A stretch of 64,000 bases of DNA from an uncultured Bacilli bacterium (GTDB lineage: Bacteria > Bacillota_I > Bacilli_A > RF39 > UBA660): positions 1 through 64,000 of the forward strand of contig CAKOOM010000003.1 in the NCBI GenBank assembly GCA_934098395.1, given 5' to 3'. Each line of letters starts with the position of its first letter. The stretch's first letter is position 1. The notes under the pieces were generated by a model that did not search any database, was not told the DNA's origin, and was given only the letters and a program-made list of their open reading frames with translations. The translations under genes and the position numbers were made by a program. Below are positions 1 to 7,007 of this stretch, piece by piece.

Positions 1-49
1 CACCTAAACGCCGACGATAGTTGAAAAGCTAAAATAGGACGTTGCCAAT
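1..49 (+). rRNA. rrf: 5S ribosomal RNA, 3' end (partial, cut by window start)
   Basis: The first 49 bases match the 3' half of a Firmicutes 5S rRNA: the 'CGCCGACGATAGT' element (B. subtilis CGCCGATGGTAGT), then 'AATAGGACG' and the helix I strand 'TTGCCAA'. The helix IV/V hairpin is shorter than in Bacillus. Eight T residues follow at once (51-58), as expected for an rRNA operon terminator. The 5' half lies outside the window, so pairing of helix I cannot be checked here. Confidence 0.85.
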
Positions 50-180
50 ATTTTTTTTATGTCTAAATTTATGTAAAACAGTTAACTTTCTTTTACATAT
101 TTTTTACAAAAATAATGTATAATTAAGTATAAATAACAAAAAAATATTTTCAATATGATATAATAAATATGAGGTGTGAA

Positions 181-1275
181 ATGAGAGTTATCATTAGTGC
201 CGGTGGTACTGGAGGACATATATATCCAGCCATCGCTATTATCAAAAAAATAAAAGAAGAAGAACCCAACAGTGAGTTTTTATATATTGGTACATCTGAT
301 CGTATGGAAAAAGATTTAATCCCAGAACTAGGGATTAAATATGAAGAAATAACCGTAAGCGGATTAAAAAGAAAATTGACCATTGAAAACTTTAAAGTAT
401 TAGCTCAATTTTTAAAGGCCAGAAATAAATGTAAAAAAATTATTAAGGAGTTTTCACCAGATGTTGTAATTGGTGCTGGTGGATATGTAACTGGTCCTGT
501 AATATGGGCTGCTAAAAAATTAGGTAAAAAAACATTTATTCATGAACAAAATTCCGTCGTTGGATTATCTAATAAATATTTAACTAGATATGCCGACAAA
601 ATAGGCGTATCATTCGAATCAACACTTCAAGAATTTCCTAAAAACAAAGTAGTATTAACAGGGAATCCATGTAGTGAAAAAGCCCTAAGTATAAAAAAAG
701 CTAACAAAGAAGAATATGGTTTATCAAAAAATAAAAAACTAGTTCTAATAGTAATGGGTAGTTTAGGAAGTCAAAGTATTAATGATAAAATTGTGTCATT
801 TATAAATGCTTTTAGAGGAAAAGACTATGAAATAATGTTTATTACCGGAAATTCATACTACGAAAAAGTAAAAAAATTAAGAACACCTGACAACGTAAAA
901 ATAGTTCCTTTCGTATATGAATTACCTGCATTAATGAAAGCAACTGATTTAATGATTACTAGAGCAGGTGCATCTACAATAAGTGAAATAACCGTATTAG
1001 GTGTACCATCAATATTTATTCCTAGCCCATACGTTACTAATAATCACCAATATAAAAATGCTATGGATCTTGTTCTAAAAAATGCTGCACTAATTCTTGA
1101 AGAAAAAGATTTTAACAAAGACAATTTAATTAATTTAATAGATAAAACACTTACAGACAAAGAAGCATATAATAAAATGAAAAGCAATCTACAAACCCTT
1201 GGAATAAAAGACAGCGGAGAAAGAATATATGAATGCTTAAAAGGAATGATTATGGATGATAAAAAATTTTTTTGA
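181..1275 (+). CDS. murG: MurG, lipid II-forming GlcNAc transferase
   Basis: Transfers GlcNAc from UDP-GlcNAc to lipid I on the inner face of the membrane, giving lipid II for peptidoglycan. The N-terminal glycine-rich loop GGTGGH (residues 8-13), the HEQN motif (about 121-124) and the UDP-GlcNAc-binding AGASTISE motif (about 262-269) are all present, and 364 residues is normal for the family. An upstream ATG at 169 overlaps the Shine-Dalgarno sequence; the ATG at 181, 4 nt after GAGGTG, makes the better start and begins directly at the MRVIISAGGTGGH strand. It overlaps murB by 20 nt. Weak TATAAT boxes lie at 118-123 and 159-164. Confident call. Confidence 0.97.
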   Translation: MRVIISAGGTGGHIYPAIAIIKKIKEEEPNSEFLYIGTSDRMEKDLIPELGIKYEEITVSGLKRKLTIENFKVLAQFLKARNKCKKIIKEFSPDVVIGAGGYVTGPVIWAAKKLGKKTFIHEQNSVVGLSNKYLTRYADKIGVSFESTLQEFPKNKVVLTGNPCSEKALSIKKANKEEYGLSKNKKLVLIVMGSLGSQSINDKIVSFINAFRGKDYEIMFITGNSYYEKVKKLRTPDNVKIVPFVYELPALMKATDLMITRAGASTISEITVLGVPSIFIPSPYVTNNHQYKNAMDLVLKNAALILEEKDFNKDNLINLIDKTLTDKEAYNKMKSNLQTLGIKDSGERIYECLKGMIMDDKKFF

Positions 1276-2146
1276 TAAAATACAAATTAAATACATAGAA
1301 AATGCTTCATTAAAGAATTATAATACATATCGAATCAATGCAAGTTGTTCATACATCGTTTTTCCAAAAGATGAACAACAATTAATCGAAGTAGTTAAAG
1401 AATTAAAAAAAGAAAGCATAAAATATGTACTTCTTGGTAATGGTTCAAATGTTATTTTAGCAATGAATCATTACGAAGGAGTAATAATAAAATTAGATAG
1501 TCTAAATGAAATAAAATATAATGGAAATATTGTCACCGCAGGCGCTGGGTGTTCATTAATAAAACTAGCTAGTGATACAATAGCAAAAGGCCTATCTGGA
1601 CTTGAATTTGCTACCGCAATCCCTGGGTGTGTTGGTGCCTGTACTGCCATGAATGCCGGAGCATACAACAGTGACATGGCAAGCGTTGTCATTGAAACTA
1701 GATGTTTAAATGATAAATGCGAAATTGTAAGCCTAACAAATAAAGAACTTAATTATACATATCGTGATTCTTTTTTAAAACAACATAAAGAATACATTGT
1801 TTTATCAACAACCTTTAAATTAACACCCGGAGATACAATTAAAATGCAAGAACATGTTGAAGAAAGAAGAAAAAAAAGAATTAGTACCCAACCTCTTAAT
1901 ATGCCAAATGCTGGAAGTGTATTTAGAAATCCAGAAAATATGTATGCTGGTGAACTAATCGAAAAAAGTAATTTAAAAGGTTTAAATATTAATGGTGCTG
2001 AAGTTTCTCAAAAACATGCAAACTTTATTGTAAACACTGGTAATGCTACCGGAGAAGATGTACTAAAATTAATAAAAACAGTTCAAAAAGAAGTAAAAGA
2101 TAATTATAATGTAGATCTATTATTAGAACAAATTATAATTGAATAG
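1256..2146 (+). CDS. murB: MurB, UDP-N-acetylenolpyruvoylglucosamine reductase
   Basis: Reduces UDP-GlcNAc-enolpyruvate to UDP-MurNAc with NADPH and FAD, the second committed step of peptidoglycan synthesis in the cytoplasm. The FAD-binding GNGSN loop is at 61-65, the IPGCVGACTAMNAGAY block at about 122-137, and the proton-donating serine is in the NAGSVFRNP motif (Ser221). The YRDS element near 168 marks the shorter type II MurB, and 296 residues fits that. The start lies inside murG, so the two are translationally coupled. With ftsQ it forms the tail of a dcw-type cell wall/division cluster. Confidence 0.97.
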   Translation: MIKNFFDKIQIKYIENASLKNYNTYRINASCSYIVFPKDEQQLIEVVKELKKESIKYVLLGNGSNVILAMNHYEGVIIKLDSLNEIKYNGNIVTAGAGCSLIKLASDTIAKGLSGLEFATAIPGCVGACTAMNAGAYNSDMASVVIETRCLNDKCEIVSLTNKELNYTYRDSFLKQHKEYIVLSTTFKLTPGDTIKMQEHVEERRKKRISTQPLNMPNAGSVFRNPENMYAGELIEKSNLKGLNINGAEVSQKHANFIVNTGNATGEDVLKLIKTVQKEVKDNYNVDLLLEQIIIE

Positions 2147-2158
2147 GGATGATTAACC

Positions 2159-2845
2159 ATGTCAGGAAAAAAAGTAAAAGTAAAAGTGAAAAAAAGAAAA
2201 ATAAAAACAAAACGAATTATTTACTTATTATCAGTAATAATCCTGATAGCTTTAATTGTGTCCTATATCCTTAGTTTACCAGTTAAAAATATATATATTA
2301 AAGGTAATAATATTATCTCGGATAAAGAAATTATTTCTCTAGCAGGTTTAAATAATTATCCACCATATATCGATACTTTTAAAACAAATATTAAAAATAA
2401 ACTAAAGAAAAATGACTATATCAAAAATGTTAAAATAAAAAGAACAATAAATCGAAAAATATATCTTGAAATTGAAGAATATACTCCAATATGCAAATAT
2501 AATGATAAACTAATCTTATCTTCAGCAAAACAAGTCGATAATATCTATAATATTGATTATGTTCCATATCTAATTAATGATGTTAGTAGTATTTATAATG
2601 ATTTTGTAAATAAATTCAGTGAAGTAACTACCGATACTCTAATAAAAATATCCCATATTGAGTATGTCCCAAACGAGGTAGATAAAAAAAGATTCCTTTT
2701 ATATATGACAGATTCCAATTATGTATATATTACTCTTACCAAAATAGATAAAATAAATAAATATAATTCTATTGTTGAAGAATTAGATGGTAAAAAAGGA
2801 ATAATCTATCTTGATTCTGGAGATTACGTCGAAATAAAAGGTTGA
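2159..2845 (+). CDS. ftsQ: FtsQ/DivIB, divisome membrane protein
   Basis: Bitopic division protein that scaffolds FtsL/FtsB (DivIC) at the septum. The 228-residue product has a very basic cytoplasmic tail (KKVKVKVKKRK), one membrane helix at about 20-40, then the POTRA domain starting at 'VKNIYIKGNNIISDKEI' and a short C-terminal beta domain. It follows murB by 12 nt with AGGGATGA as ribosome-binding site. The position after murG-murB is typical of the Firmicutes dcw cluster. Sequence is divergent, as usual for this family; the architecture and context carry the call. Confidence 0.9.
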   Translation: MSGKKVKVKVKKRKIKTKRIIYLLSVIILIALIVSYILSLPVKNIYIKGNNIISDKEIISLAGLNNYPPYIDTFKTNIKNKLKKNDYIKNVKIKRTINRKIYLEIEEYTPICKYNDKLILSSAKQVDNIYNIDYVPYLINDVSSIYNDFVNKFSEVTTDTLIKISHIEYVPNEVDKKRFLLYMTDSNYVYITLTKIDKINKYNSIVEELDGKKGIIYLDSGDYVEIKG

Positions 2846-2898
2846 CATAAATAAATACTTATTATATAATTAATTTGTAATAATAAGGTAGGTGGCAT

Positions 2899-3123
2899 AT
2901 GAAAATGAAATTAAATAATAAAGGTCAAACTTTAGTAGAGTATGTATTAATAATATCATTAATAACGGTATTAGCCATTGCAGCTGTAAAAATGTTTGGT
3001 GGTTATTTAAAAGATACTGTCACTAAAATGGGATGCGAAATGATGGGTAAAGAATATGTTGAGTCAAAAACAATTGGCCAAGCATATTGTAAAGGTGACG
3101 AAGATAGAATAGTTCCCGAATAA
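2899..3123 (+). CDS. Flp-type (class III signal) prepilin-like small protein
   Basis: A 74-residue protein with a basic start (MKMKLNNKG) followed by QTLVEYVLIISLI: the G|xxxxEY cleavage motif of Flp/Tad prepilins, with Glu at +5 and Tyr at +6, then a hydrophobic helix. The short mature tail holds two cysteines (GCEMM, AYCKG) that could form a disulphide. Good ribosome-binding site (AGGTGGCAT before ATG). No Tad ATPase, TadE/F or prepilin peptidase is in the window, so its assembly machinery must be elsewhere. Family assignment rests on the signal motif only. Confidence 0.75.
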   Translation: MKMKLNNKGQTLVEYVLIISLITVLAIAAVKMFGGYLKDTVTKMGCEMMGKEYVESKTIGQAYCKGDEDRIVPE

Positions 3124-3143
3124 AAATTAATTTATTGATAATT

Positions 3144-3178
3144 AATGCTTTTTCCATATAGGAAGTAGCATTTTTTTT
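3144..3178 (+). terminator. Rho-independent terminator after the Flp-like gene
   Basis: AATGCT...AGCATT stem with internal TTCC/GGAA pairing, followed by eight T. It is the first half of a terminator+promoter repeat seen again at 6895 and 61786. Confidence 0.8.
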
Positions 3179-3190
3179 ATTAAAAAACCG

Positions 3191-3233
3191 TTGACATCCT
3201 AACTATTTTTTTGCGGTATCATAGTTATATGAT
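3191..3233 (+). promoter_or_regulatory. Poly-T spacer promoter, copy 1 (T7)
   Basis: TTGACA at 3191-3196, then TCCTAACTA, seven T, GCGG and TATCAT at 3217-3222, a 20 nt spacer; a second possible -10 (TATGAT) is at 3228-3233. Nearly identical elements lie at 6948 (T13) and 61841 (T7). A 20 nt spacing is long for sigmaA, so tract length probably matters for activity. Confidence 0.6.
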
Positions 3234-3244
3234 AGGTGAGATGG

Positions 3245-4771
3245 ATGAAAAACAAGAACTTAATTATAATCTTAATGATGTTAACGATAACCTTTACCAT
3301 AATGGGTGGAACTTTAGCTTATTTCACATGGCAAACTAGTGAATCACAAAAAACAGAGTTAACCTTTACTATAGATAAAAAAATGTCATGTTCTGCCGAT
3401 ATTGGTGGAACAATTTCAAGTAATGATACTCATTTAATGCCAGATAGCTGTACTGGAACACACGCTATAAAAAGAACGCTAACTACAAGAACACAAACTA
3501 TAAATAATAATTCTATCTATATGGATTTATGGTTAGATATAAATGAGATAGGAACGGGACTATCTAACAGTAATAACTTTAAATATGCCTTAACTACCTC
3601 AAGTACTAGTTGTGAAACTGGATTGGTTACATCAGGTACATTTACTGGTACAAGTCAAGGAGATAAAATAGAACTTTTGTCTTCAAATGAATACAATGAA
3701 TCAACAACCAACACTTATTATTTATATATTTGGTTAGATAGTGCTGAAACAAGTACTGAAACTCAAAGCCAATCATTTAGTCTATCTTTAAATGGTGAAT
3801 GTAGTGACACAGTACCAGTAACTTCAAAAACACTAATTAATAATGCTAATTCAGAAAGCTTATCTTACAACGACGCCACTGAAGAACAAAAAACTAACAT
3901 GTGGATTTTTTCACATCCAGCAACTGATCAAACTGATGCTTTAACAGATTATCGTTATATTGGCTCATCTCCAAATAATTATATTGAATTTAATAATGAA
4001 GTGTGGCGTATAGTTGGAGTTTTTAATGATAGAATTAAAATAATGAAAGAAGAAAGTATAGGTTCAACATATTGGGATTATAAATATTCCGGAGTAGGTT
4101 CATCAGTAAACATAGGATCAAATGATTGGACTGATTCACAGTTAATGTATATGTTAAATCCAACTCCATATGCTCTAAAATCAGGTTATACCTATGAAAA
4201 TAATCTTGTCAAAGATGCAAATGGCAATATTATTTATCAAACCGGCTGTGAACCAGCATCAATATCTACCAGTGGAACATATAATTGTACTGCAAAAAAC
4301 TGGTCTCTAAATGAAACATCATTATTGCAAATTGAGAAAAATATATATTATTTAGGTGTGACTTATACAAATGGTAGTGCTTCAGATCATTACAAGTCAG
4401 AAAGAAGTGTCACATTTGCAAAGAATAGTGAAAAAAGTTGGAATGGATATGTTGGTTTAATATATATATCTGACTATGCATACACATTTGGAAATGGAGT
4501 ACAAAACAATTGTTATAATAATATCGCTAATTGCTCACGTTCAATTTCAGGGATGCCTAATAAATCATGGATGTATAAAAAAATAACAATGTATCTTATT
4601 TCACCGGATTATATGTACAATGACACTGTTGCTTGCATAAATGAGGATGGGTATGCTAAACCAGGTTGTAAAGTAATTGGAAAAAATAATATTTATCCTG
4701 TCGTATACCTAAAACAAAACATTAAACTAACTGGAACTGGCACCAGTACAGATATGTATAAAATAAGTTAG
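3245..4771 (+). CDS. Surface protein with SipW/TasA-type N-terminus and variable C-terminal domain
   Basis: No named function can be assigned. The start at 3245 (MKNKNL) is chosen because AGGTGAG lies just upstream and because it matches the start of the paralogue at 7008; a GTG at 3236 overlaps the Shine-Dalgarno sequence. The 508-residue protein has a membrane/signal helix ending in GGTLAYFTW, a class of N-terminus seen in TasA/camelysin-like exported proteins. A Thr/Ser-rich beta domain (to about residue 195) follows, shared almost at DNA level with the 7008 protein. A different C-terminal domain with paired cysteines ends in PVVYLKQNIKLTGTGTSTD, a motif also found at the end of the 56961 protein. 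Probably cell-surface. Confidence 0.6.
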   Translation: MKNKNLIIILMMLTITFTIMGGTLAYFTWQTSESQKTELTFTIDKKMSCSADIGGTISSNDTHLMPDSCTGTHAIKRTLTTRTQTINNNSIYMDLWLDINEIGTGLSNSNNFKYALTTSSTSCETGLVTSGTFTGTSQGDKIELLSSNEYNESTTNTYYLYIWLDSAETSTETQSQSFSLSLNGECSDTVPVTSKTLINNANSESLSYNDATEEQKTNMWIFSHPATDQTDALTDYRYIGSSPNNYIEFNNEVWRIVGVFNDRIKIMKEESIGSTYWDYKYSGVGSSVNIGSNDWTDSQLMYMLNPTPYALKSGYTYENNLVKDANGNIIYQTGCEPASISTSGTYNCTAKNWSLNETSLLQIEKNIYYLGVTYTNGSASDHYKSERSVTFAKNSEKSWNGYVGLIYISDYAYTFGNGVQNNCYNNIANCSRSISGMPNKSWMYKKITMYLISPDYMYNDTVACINEDGYAKPGCKVIGKNNIYPVVYLKQNIKLTGTGTSTDMYKIS

Positions 4772-4795
4772 AACTAAAATTTTAACTTATTTTTA
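4761..4795 (+). terminator. Terminator of the 3245 surface gene
   Basis: AAATAAGTTA...TAACTTATTT hairpin overlapping the stop codon, followed by T-rich sequence. Closely similar to the terminator at 47983, so it is part of the duplicated left flank. Confidence 0.75.
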
Positions 4796-4822
4796 CTATT
4801 TTAATACCCCTAGTTAATTAAT

Positions 4823-4852
4823 TTGACAAACAAATAAAACCAATGATATTAT
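4823..4852 (+). promoter_or_regulatory. Promoter of the hydrophobic peptide mRNA
   Basis: TTGACA (4823-4828), 18 nt, TATTAT (4847-4852). Predicted transcription start near 4859, giving a roughly 60 nt 5' leader before the peptide gene. Confidence 0.75.
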
Positions 4853-4917
4853 GTGTAAGAACACTTAATAGTTAGGTACTCCATACTTTTATTAAAAGTA
4901 AAAGAGGAGATGATTTT

Positions 4918-5007
4918 ATGCAAAAAAAAGATATAATAATCTTTTTTCAGGGGGTAGTGATATTCCTACTAATAATAATCATCATATTATTGATGCTTAT
5001 AAAATAA
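4918..5007 (+). CDS. 29-residue hydrophobic peptide, type I toxin-like
   Basis: Small ORF beginning MQKKDIIIFFQG, then an unbroken run of I/L/V/F/M and a final Lys: one membrane helix with charged ends, as in Fst/Ldr, TxpA and other holin-like type I toxins. AGGAG at 4905-4909 stands 8 nt before the ATG. It has its own promoter upstream, and an antisense RNA gene with a consensus promoter and its own terminator converges on its 3' end. The last codons (LMLIK-stop) and everything downstream recur at 49142, where the peptide body is replaced by a nuclease gene. The toxin role is inferred from architecture; the peptide itself matches no family I can name with certainty. Confidence 0.65.
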   Translation: MQKKDIIIFFQGVVIFLLIIIIILLMLIK

Positions 5008-5109
5008 AAAAGAGTACCTAACATAAACTGTTAGGTACAAACACCATATAATGGAGTACTTAACACTTGAGTATTAAGTGTTCCTTTTTGTATGAAGTCT
5101 CCTTCATCC
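5003..5109 (-). ncRNA. Predicted antisense RNA (antitoxin-like), copy 1
   Basis: On the minus strand a TTGAAT-17 nt-TATGAT promoter should start an RNA near 5109 that runs toward the peptide gene and stops at the hairpin GTACCTAACA-loop-TGTTAGGTAC (5014-5038) followed by TCTTTTTTATTTT on that strand. The RNA of about 105 nt is complementary to the 3' UTR of the peptide mRNA, the convergent layout known from Fst/par and BsrE/TxpA type I systems. Not experimentally shown. Confidence 0.65.
5062..5089 (+). terminator. Terminator of the peptide mRNA
   Basis: AACACTT...AAGTGTT stem, then CCTTTTTG. It lies inside the antisense RNA template, so the two convergent RNAs overlap by most of the antisense length. 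Confidence 0.6.
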
Positions 5110-5115
5110 ATACTC

Positions 5116-5144
5116 ATCATATCATAAACTCAATTTTAATTCAA
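5116..5144 (-). promoter_or_regulatory. Antisense RNA promoter, copy 1
   Basis: Reads TTGAAT, 17 nt, TATGAT on the minus strand (plus-strand ATCATA 5116-5121 and ATTCAA 5139-5144). Both boxes and the spacing are conserved in the copy at 49270-49298. Confidence 0.7.
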
Positions 5145-5233
5145 TTAAATAATATAAAAAATCAAGATAAAATGCATTTAGCAAATAAAATATTTAATAA
5201 TGAAACTATTATAACCATGTTGAATAAAGTTTA

Positions 5234-5359
5234 GAGCATAAGAATGGCAATATAGCCAAATAAGCAAGAGATAGTTTCAAAAAAGAACATGGCGCATCAA
5301 TTATCACTAAAAGTAATAAATTAAATTATGAATATCCAAATAAAAATCTATTGAAGTAA
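5234..5359 (+). pseudogene. Decayed gene fragment next to the toxin-like module
   Basis: One frame reads EHKNGNIAK-stop-ARDSFKKEHGASIITKSN... and then NLLK-stop, protein-like but broken by an in-frame TAA and with no start or promoter. A further stub (MHLANKIFNNETI...) lies just upstream (about 5171-5230) in another frame. The '(N)IAxxARxxxEKxxGxxIIxxxN' pattern is reminiscent of the end of DinD/BRO-type proteins, but that is only a resemblance. The 5145-5233 stretch holds nothing else I can support. Confidence 0.4.
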
Positions 5360-5383
5360 AATATTATCATGTTATATTTTTCC

Positions 5384-5412
5384 TTGTATCACTCATATAT
5401 TTATAGTATAAT
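5384..5412 (+). promoter_or_regulatory. Promoter of nfeD-SPFH pair
   Basis: TTGTAT (5384-5389), 17 nt, TATAAT (5407-5412), 8 nt before AAAGGAGGGTG. Confidence 0.65.
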
Positions 5413-5433
5413 AACCTTAAAGGAGGGTGTCGC

Positions 5434-5850
5434 ATGTTTTATATTTGGTTATCCATCGTAGTACTTTTAGCCATAATAGAAATCCTTACAGTCAACTTAG
5501 TAAGTATCTGGTTTGTCATTAGTGGTATCTTATCAATGATAACATCATTATTTATAACGAACATTACAATTCAAATAACCATATTTGTCATTTTTGGAGT
5601 ACTATTCATGTTATTAACTAAAAAGACTGTTAAAAAAATAGTTCCTAAAAAAGAAAAAACTAATCTCGACCGCGTCGTTGGAATGGAAGGGATTGTTACA
5701 AAAAAAATAACTAAAAATACATCAGGAGAAGTAAAGGTAGATGGTAAGTATTGGACTGCTACAGCAGATAAAACTATTTTACCAGATACCATTGTTAAAG
5801 TATTAGAATTAAATAGCACAAAATTAAAAGTAGAAATTGTAAAGGAGTGA
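5434..5850 (+). CDS. NfeD-family membrane protein
   Basis: A 138-residue short NfeD (NfeD1b type). Two to three membrane helices fill residues 1-65, and the rest is a small soluble OB-fold-like beta domain (from about 80: 'VGMEGIVTKKI', 'GEVKVDGKYWTATAD'). NfeD proteins pair with SPFH/flotillin proteins and are thought to help organise membrane microdomains. An SPFH gene starts 5 nt after this stop, the usual operon. Strong AAAGGAGGG ribosome-binding site. Confidence 0.88.
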   Translation: MFYIWLSIVVLLAIIEILTVNLVSIWFVISGILSMITSLFITNITIQITIFVIFGVLFMLLTKKTVKKIVPKKEKTNLDRVVGMEGIVTKKITKNTSGEVKVDGKYWTATADKTILPDTIVKVLELNSTKLKVEIVKE

Positions 5851-5854
5851 TAAA

Positions 5855-6757
5855 ATGAATATTTTAATAGCTATTATTATAATCTTACTAGTAGTGGTAA
5901 TTCCTAGTATAAAAATTGTACCACAAGCAAAAAGTTATGTTATCGAAAGGCTTGGTTCATATTACCAAACATGGGGGAATGGATTACATTTTAAAATCCC
6001 ATTTATTGATCGCGTAGCCAAAATAACTACTATGAAAGAAATTGTAAAAGATTTTGCTCCCCAACCAGTAATTACAAAAGATAATGTAACAATGCAAATA
6101 GATACTGTCGTATATTTTCAAATAACCAATCCAAAATTATACACATATGGTGTTGAAAGTCCAATAAATGCTATTGAGAATTTAACTGCTACTACATTAA
6201 GAAACATTATTGGTGAATTAGAATTAGACCAAACACTAACTTCAAGAGATATTATCAATAGTAAAATGAGAGCAATCCTAGATGAAGCAACTGATCCATG
6301 GGGAATTAAAGTAAATAGAGTAGAAGTAAAAAATATTCTTCCACCACGTGATATCCAAGAAGCCATGGAAAAACAAATGAGAGCTGAACGTGAAAGAAGA
6401 GAAAAAATACTTCAAGCCGAAGGTGAAAAGAAATCAAGTATTTTAATCGCCGAAGGTGAAAAAGAATCAGCAATTTTAAGAGCAGAAGCTAAAAAAGAAG
6501 CTCAAATAAAAATTGCCGAAGGTGAAGCTGCAGCTATGTTAGCTATCAAAAAAGCTGAATCTGAAGGAATAAAATTATTAAAAGAAGCCAAAGCTGATAG
6601 TGCTGTATTAACATTAAGAAGTTATGATGCCTTAACAAAAATGGCTGAAGGAAATTCTACAAAGATTCTTATCCCATCTGAACTACAAGGAATAGCAACA
6701 TTTGGAACAGTTATAAACGAAATGGTAAATAAAGATAAAAATCATCCAACTAAATAG
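5855..6757 (+). CDS. SPFH/Band 7 protein (stomatin/QmcA-like)
   Basis: Membrane-anchored SPFH protein of 300 residues. One N-terminal helix (1-20) is followed by the PHB/SPFH domain (to about 190), beginning 'VPQAKSYVIERLGSY' and containing DNVTMQIDTVVYFQI. Next come a charged coiled coil with E-A-E-G-E-K repeats (about 190-255) and a short hydrophobic C-terminal segment. Such proteins form large rings in the membrane and often associate with proteases such as FtsH; the partner here is NfeD upstream. Normal length and complete. Confidence 0.92.
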   Translation: MNILIAIIIILLVVVIPSIKIVPQAKSYVIERLGSYYQTWGNGLHFKIPFIDRVAKITTMKEIVKDFAPQPVITKDNVTMQIDTVVYFQITNPKLYTYGVESPINAIENLTATTLRNIIGELELDQTLTSRDIINSKMRAILDEATDPWGIKVNRVEVKNILPPRDIQEAMEKQMRAERERREKILQAEGEKKSSILIAEGEKESAILRAEAKKEAQIKIAEGEAAAMLAIKKAESEGIKLLKEAKADSAVLTLRSYDALTKMAEGNSTKILIPSELQGIATFGTVINEMVNKDKNHPTK

Positions 6758-6801
6758 AAAGAACAAGATAATTTTTATCTGTTATAATTGAATATAATTA
6801 A

Positions 6802-6824
6802 GTAGGTGATTAGCTACGAAGATG
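6802..6824 (+). repeat. 23-nt direct repeat, copy A
   Basis: Contains GGTGATTAGCTACGAAG and ends in ATG. The same 23 bases with one change (A for G) lie at 8812-8834, so the pair brackets the 7008 surface gene and its promoter. Here the ATG opens a 10-codon frame (MFSSKLSSFN-stop); two TATAAT boxes lie just upstream (6783-6798). No integrase or transposase is near. Confidence 0.7.
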
Positions 6825-6894
6825 TTTTCGAGTAAATTATCATCTTTTAATTAAATTGTAATTAATATATAATATAAATAGAAAAAAATAATGA

Positions 6895-6936
6895 AATAAT
6901 GCTTTTTCCATATAGTGAAAAAGTATTATTTTTTTA
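6895..6936 (+). terminator. Rho-independent terminator before the 7008 gene
   Basis: AATAATGCTTTTTC...GAAAAAGTATTATT stem of 14 pairs (one G-T) with a run of seven to eight T. Homologous in sequence to the terminators at 3144 and 61786, each followed by the same promoter type. Confidence 0.85.
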
Positions 6937-6947
6937 TCCAAAACCCG

Positions 6948-6996
6948 TTGACATCCTAACTATTTTTTTTTTTTTGCGGTATCATAGTTATATAAT
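6948..6996 (+). promoter_or_regulatory. Poly-T spacer promoter, copy 2 (T13)
   Basis: TTGACA at 6948-6953, TCCTAACTA, thirteen T, GCGG, TATCAT at 6980-6985 and a further TATAAT at 6991-6996. Same as the element at 3191 except for six extra T, which stretch the spacer from 20 to 26 nt; this copy may be transcriptionally off or weak. See findings. Confidence 0.6.
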
Positions 6997-7007
6997 AGGT
7001 GAGGTAG

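Larger units (their letters stand above)
4761..4855 (+). repeat. Duplicated module, left flank, copy 1
   Basis: Terminator, the 'CTAGTTAATTAATTTGACAAAC' -like segment and TATTAT -10 box are closely similar to 47983-48077. The two left flanks precede different cargo genes (a 29-residue peptide here, a nuclease there). Confidence 0.8.
4989..5144 (+). repeat. Duplicated module, right flank, copy 1
   Basis: Includes the end of the peptide gene, a 10 bp perfect hairpin, the sense terminator and the antisense promoter. The first 50 bases are identical to 49142-49191, and the rest is conserved except for three short variable islands (about 5039-5050, 5067-5072, 5100-5114). Confidence 0.85.

Noticed and set aside
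1256..1278. Possible reading of TGA as Trp (mycoplasma-like code), because murG ends TTT TTT TGA TAA
   Set aside because: Many well-conserved proteins end at TGA with no further homology (ftsQ, the 7008 gene, spoIVFA) and Trp codons are TGG throughout; code 11 fits.
5234..5359. Functional small gene (EHGASIITKSN frame)
   Set aside because: In-frame stop, no start codon and no ribosome-binding site; kept only as a decayed fragment.
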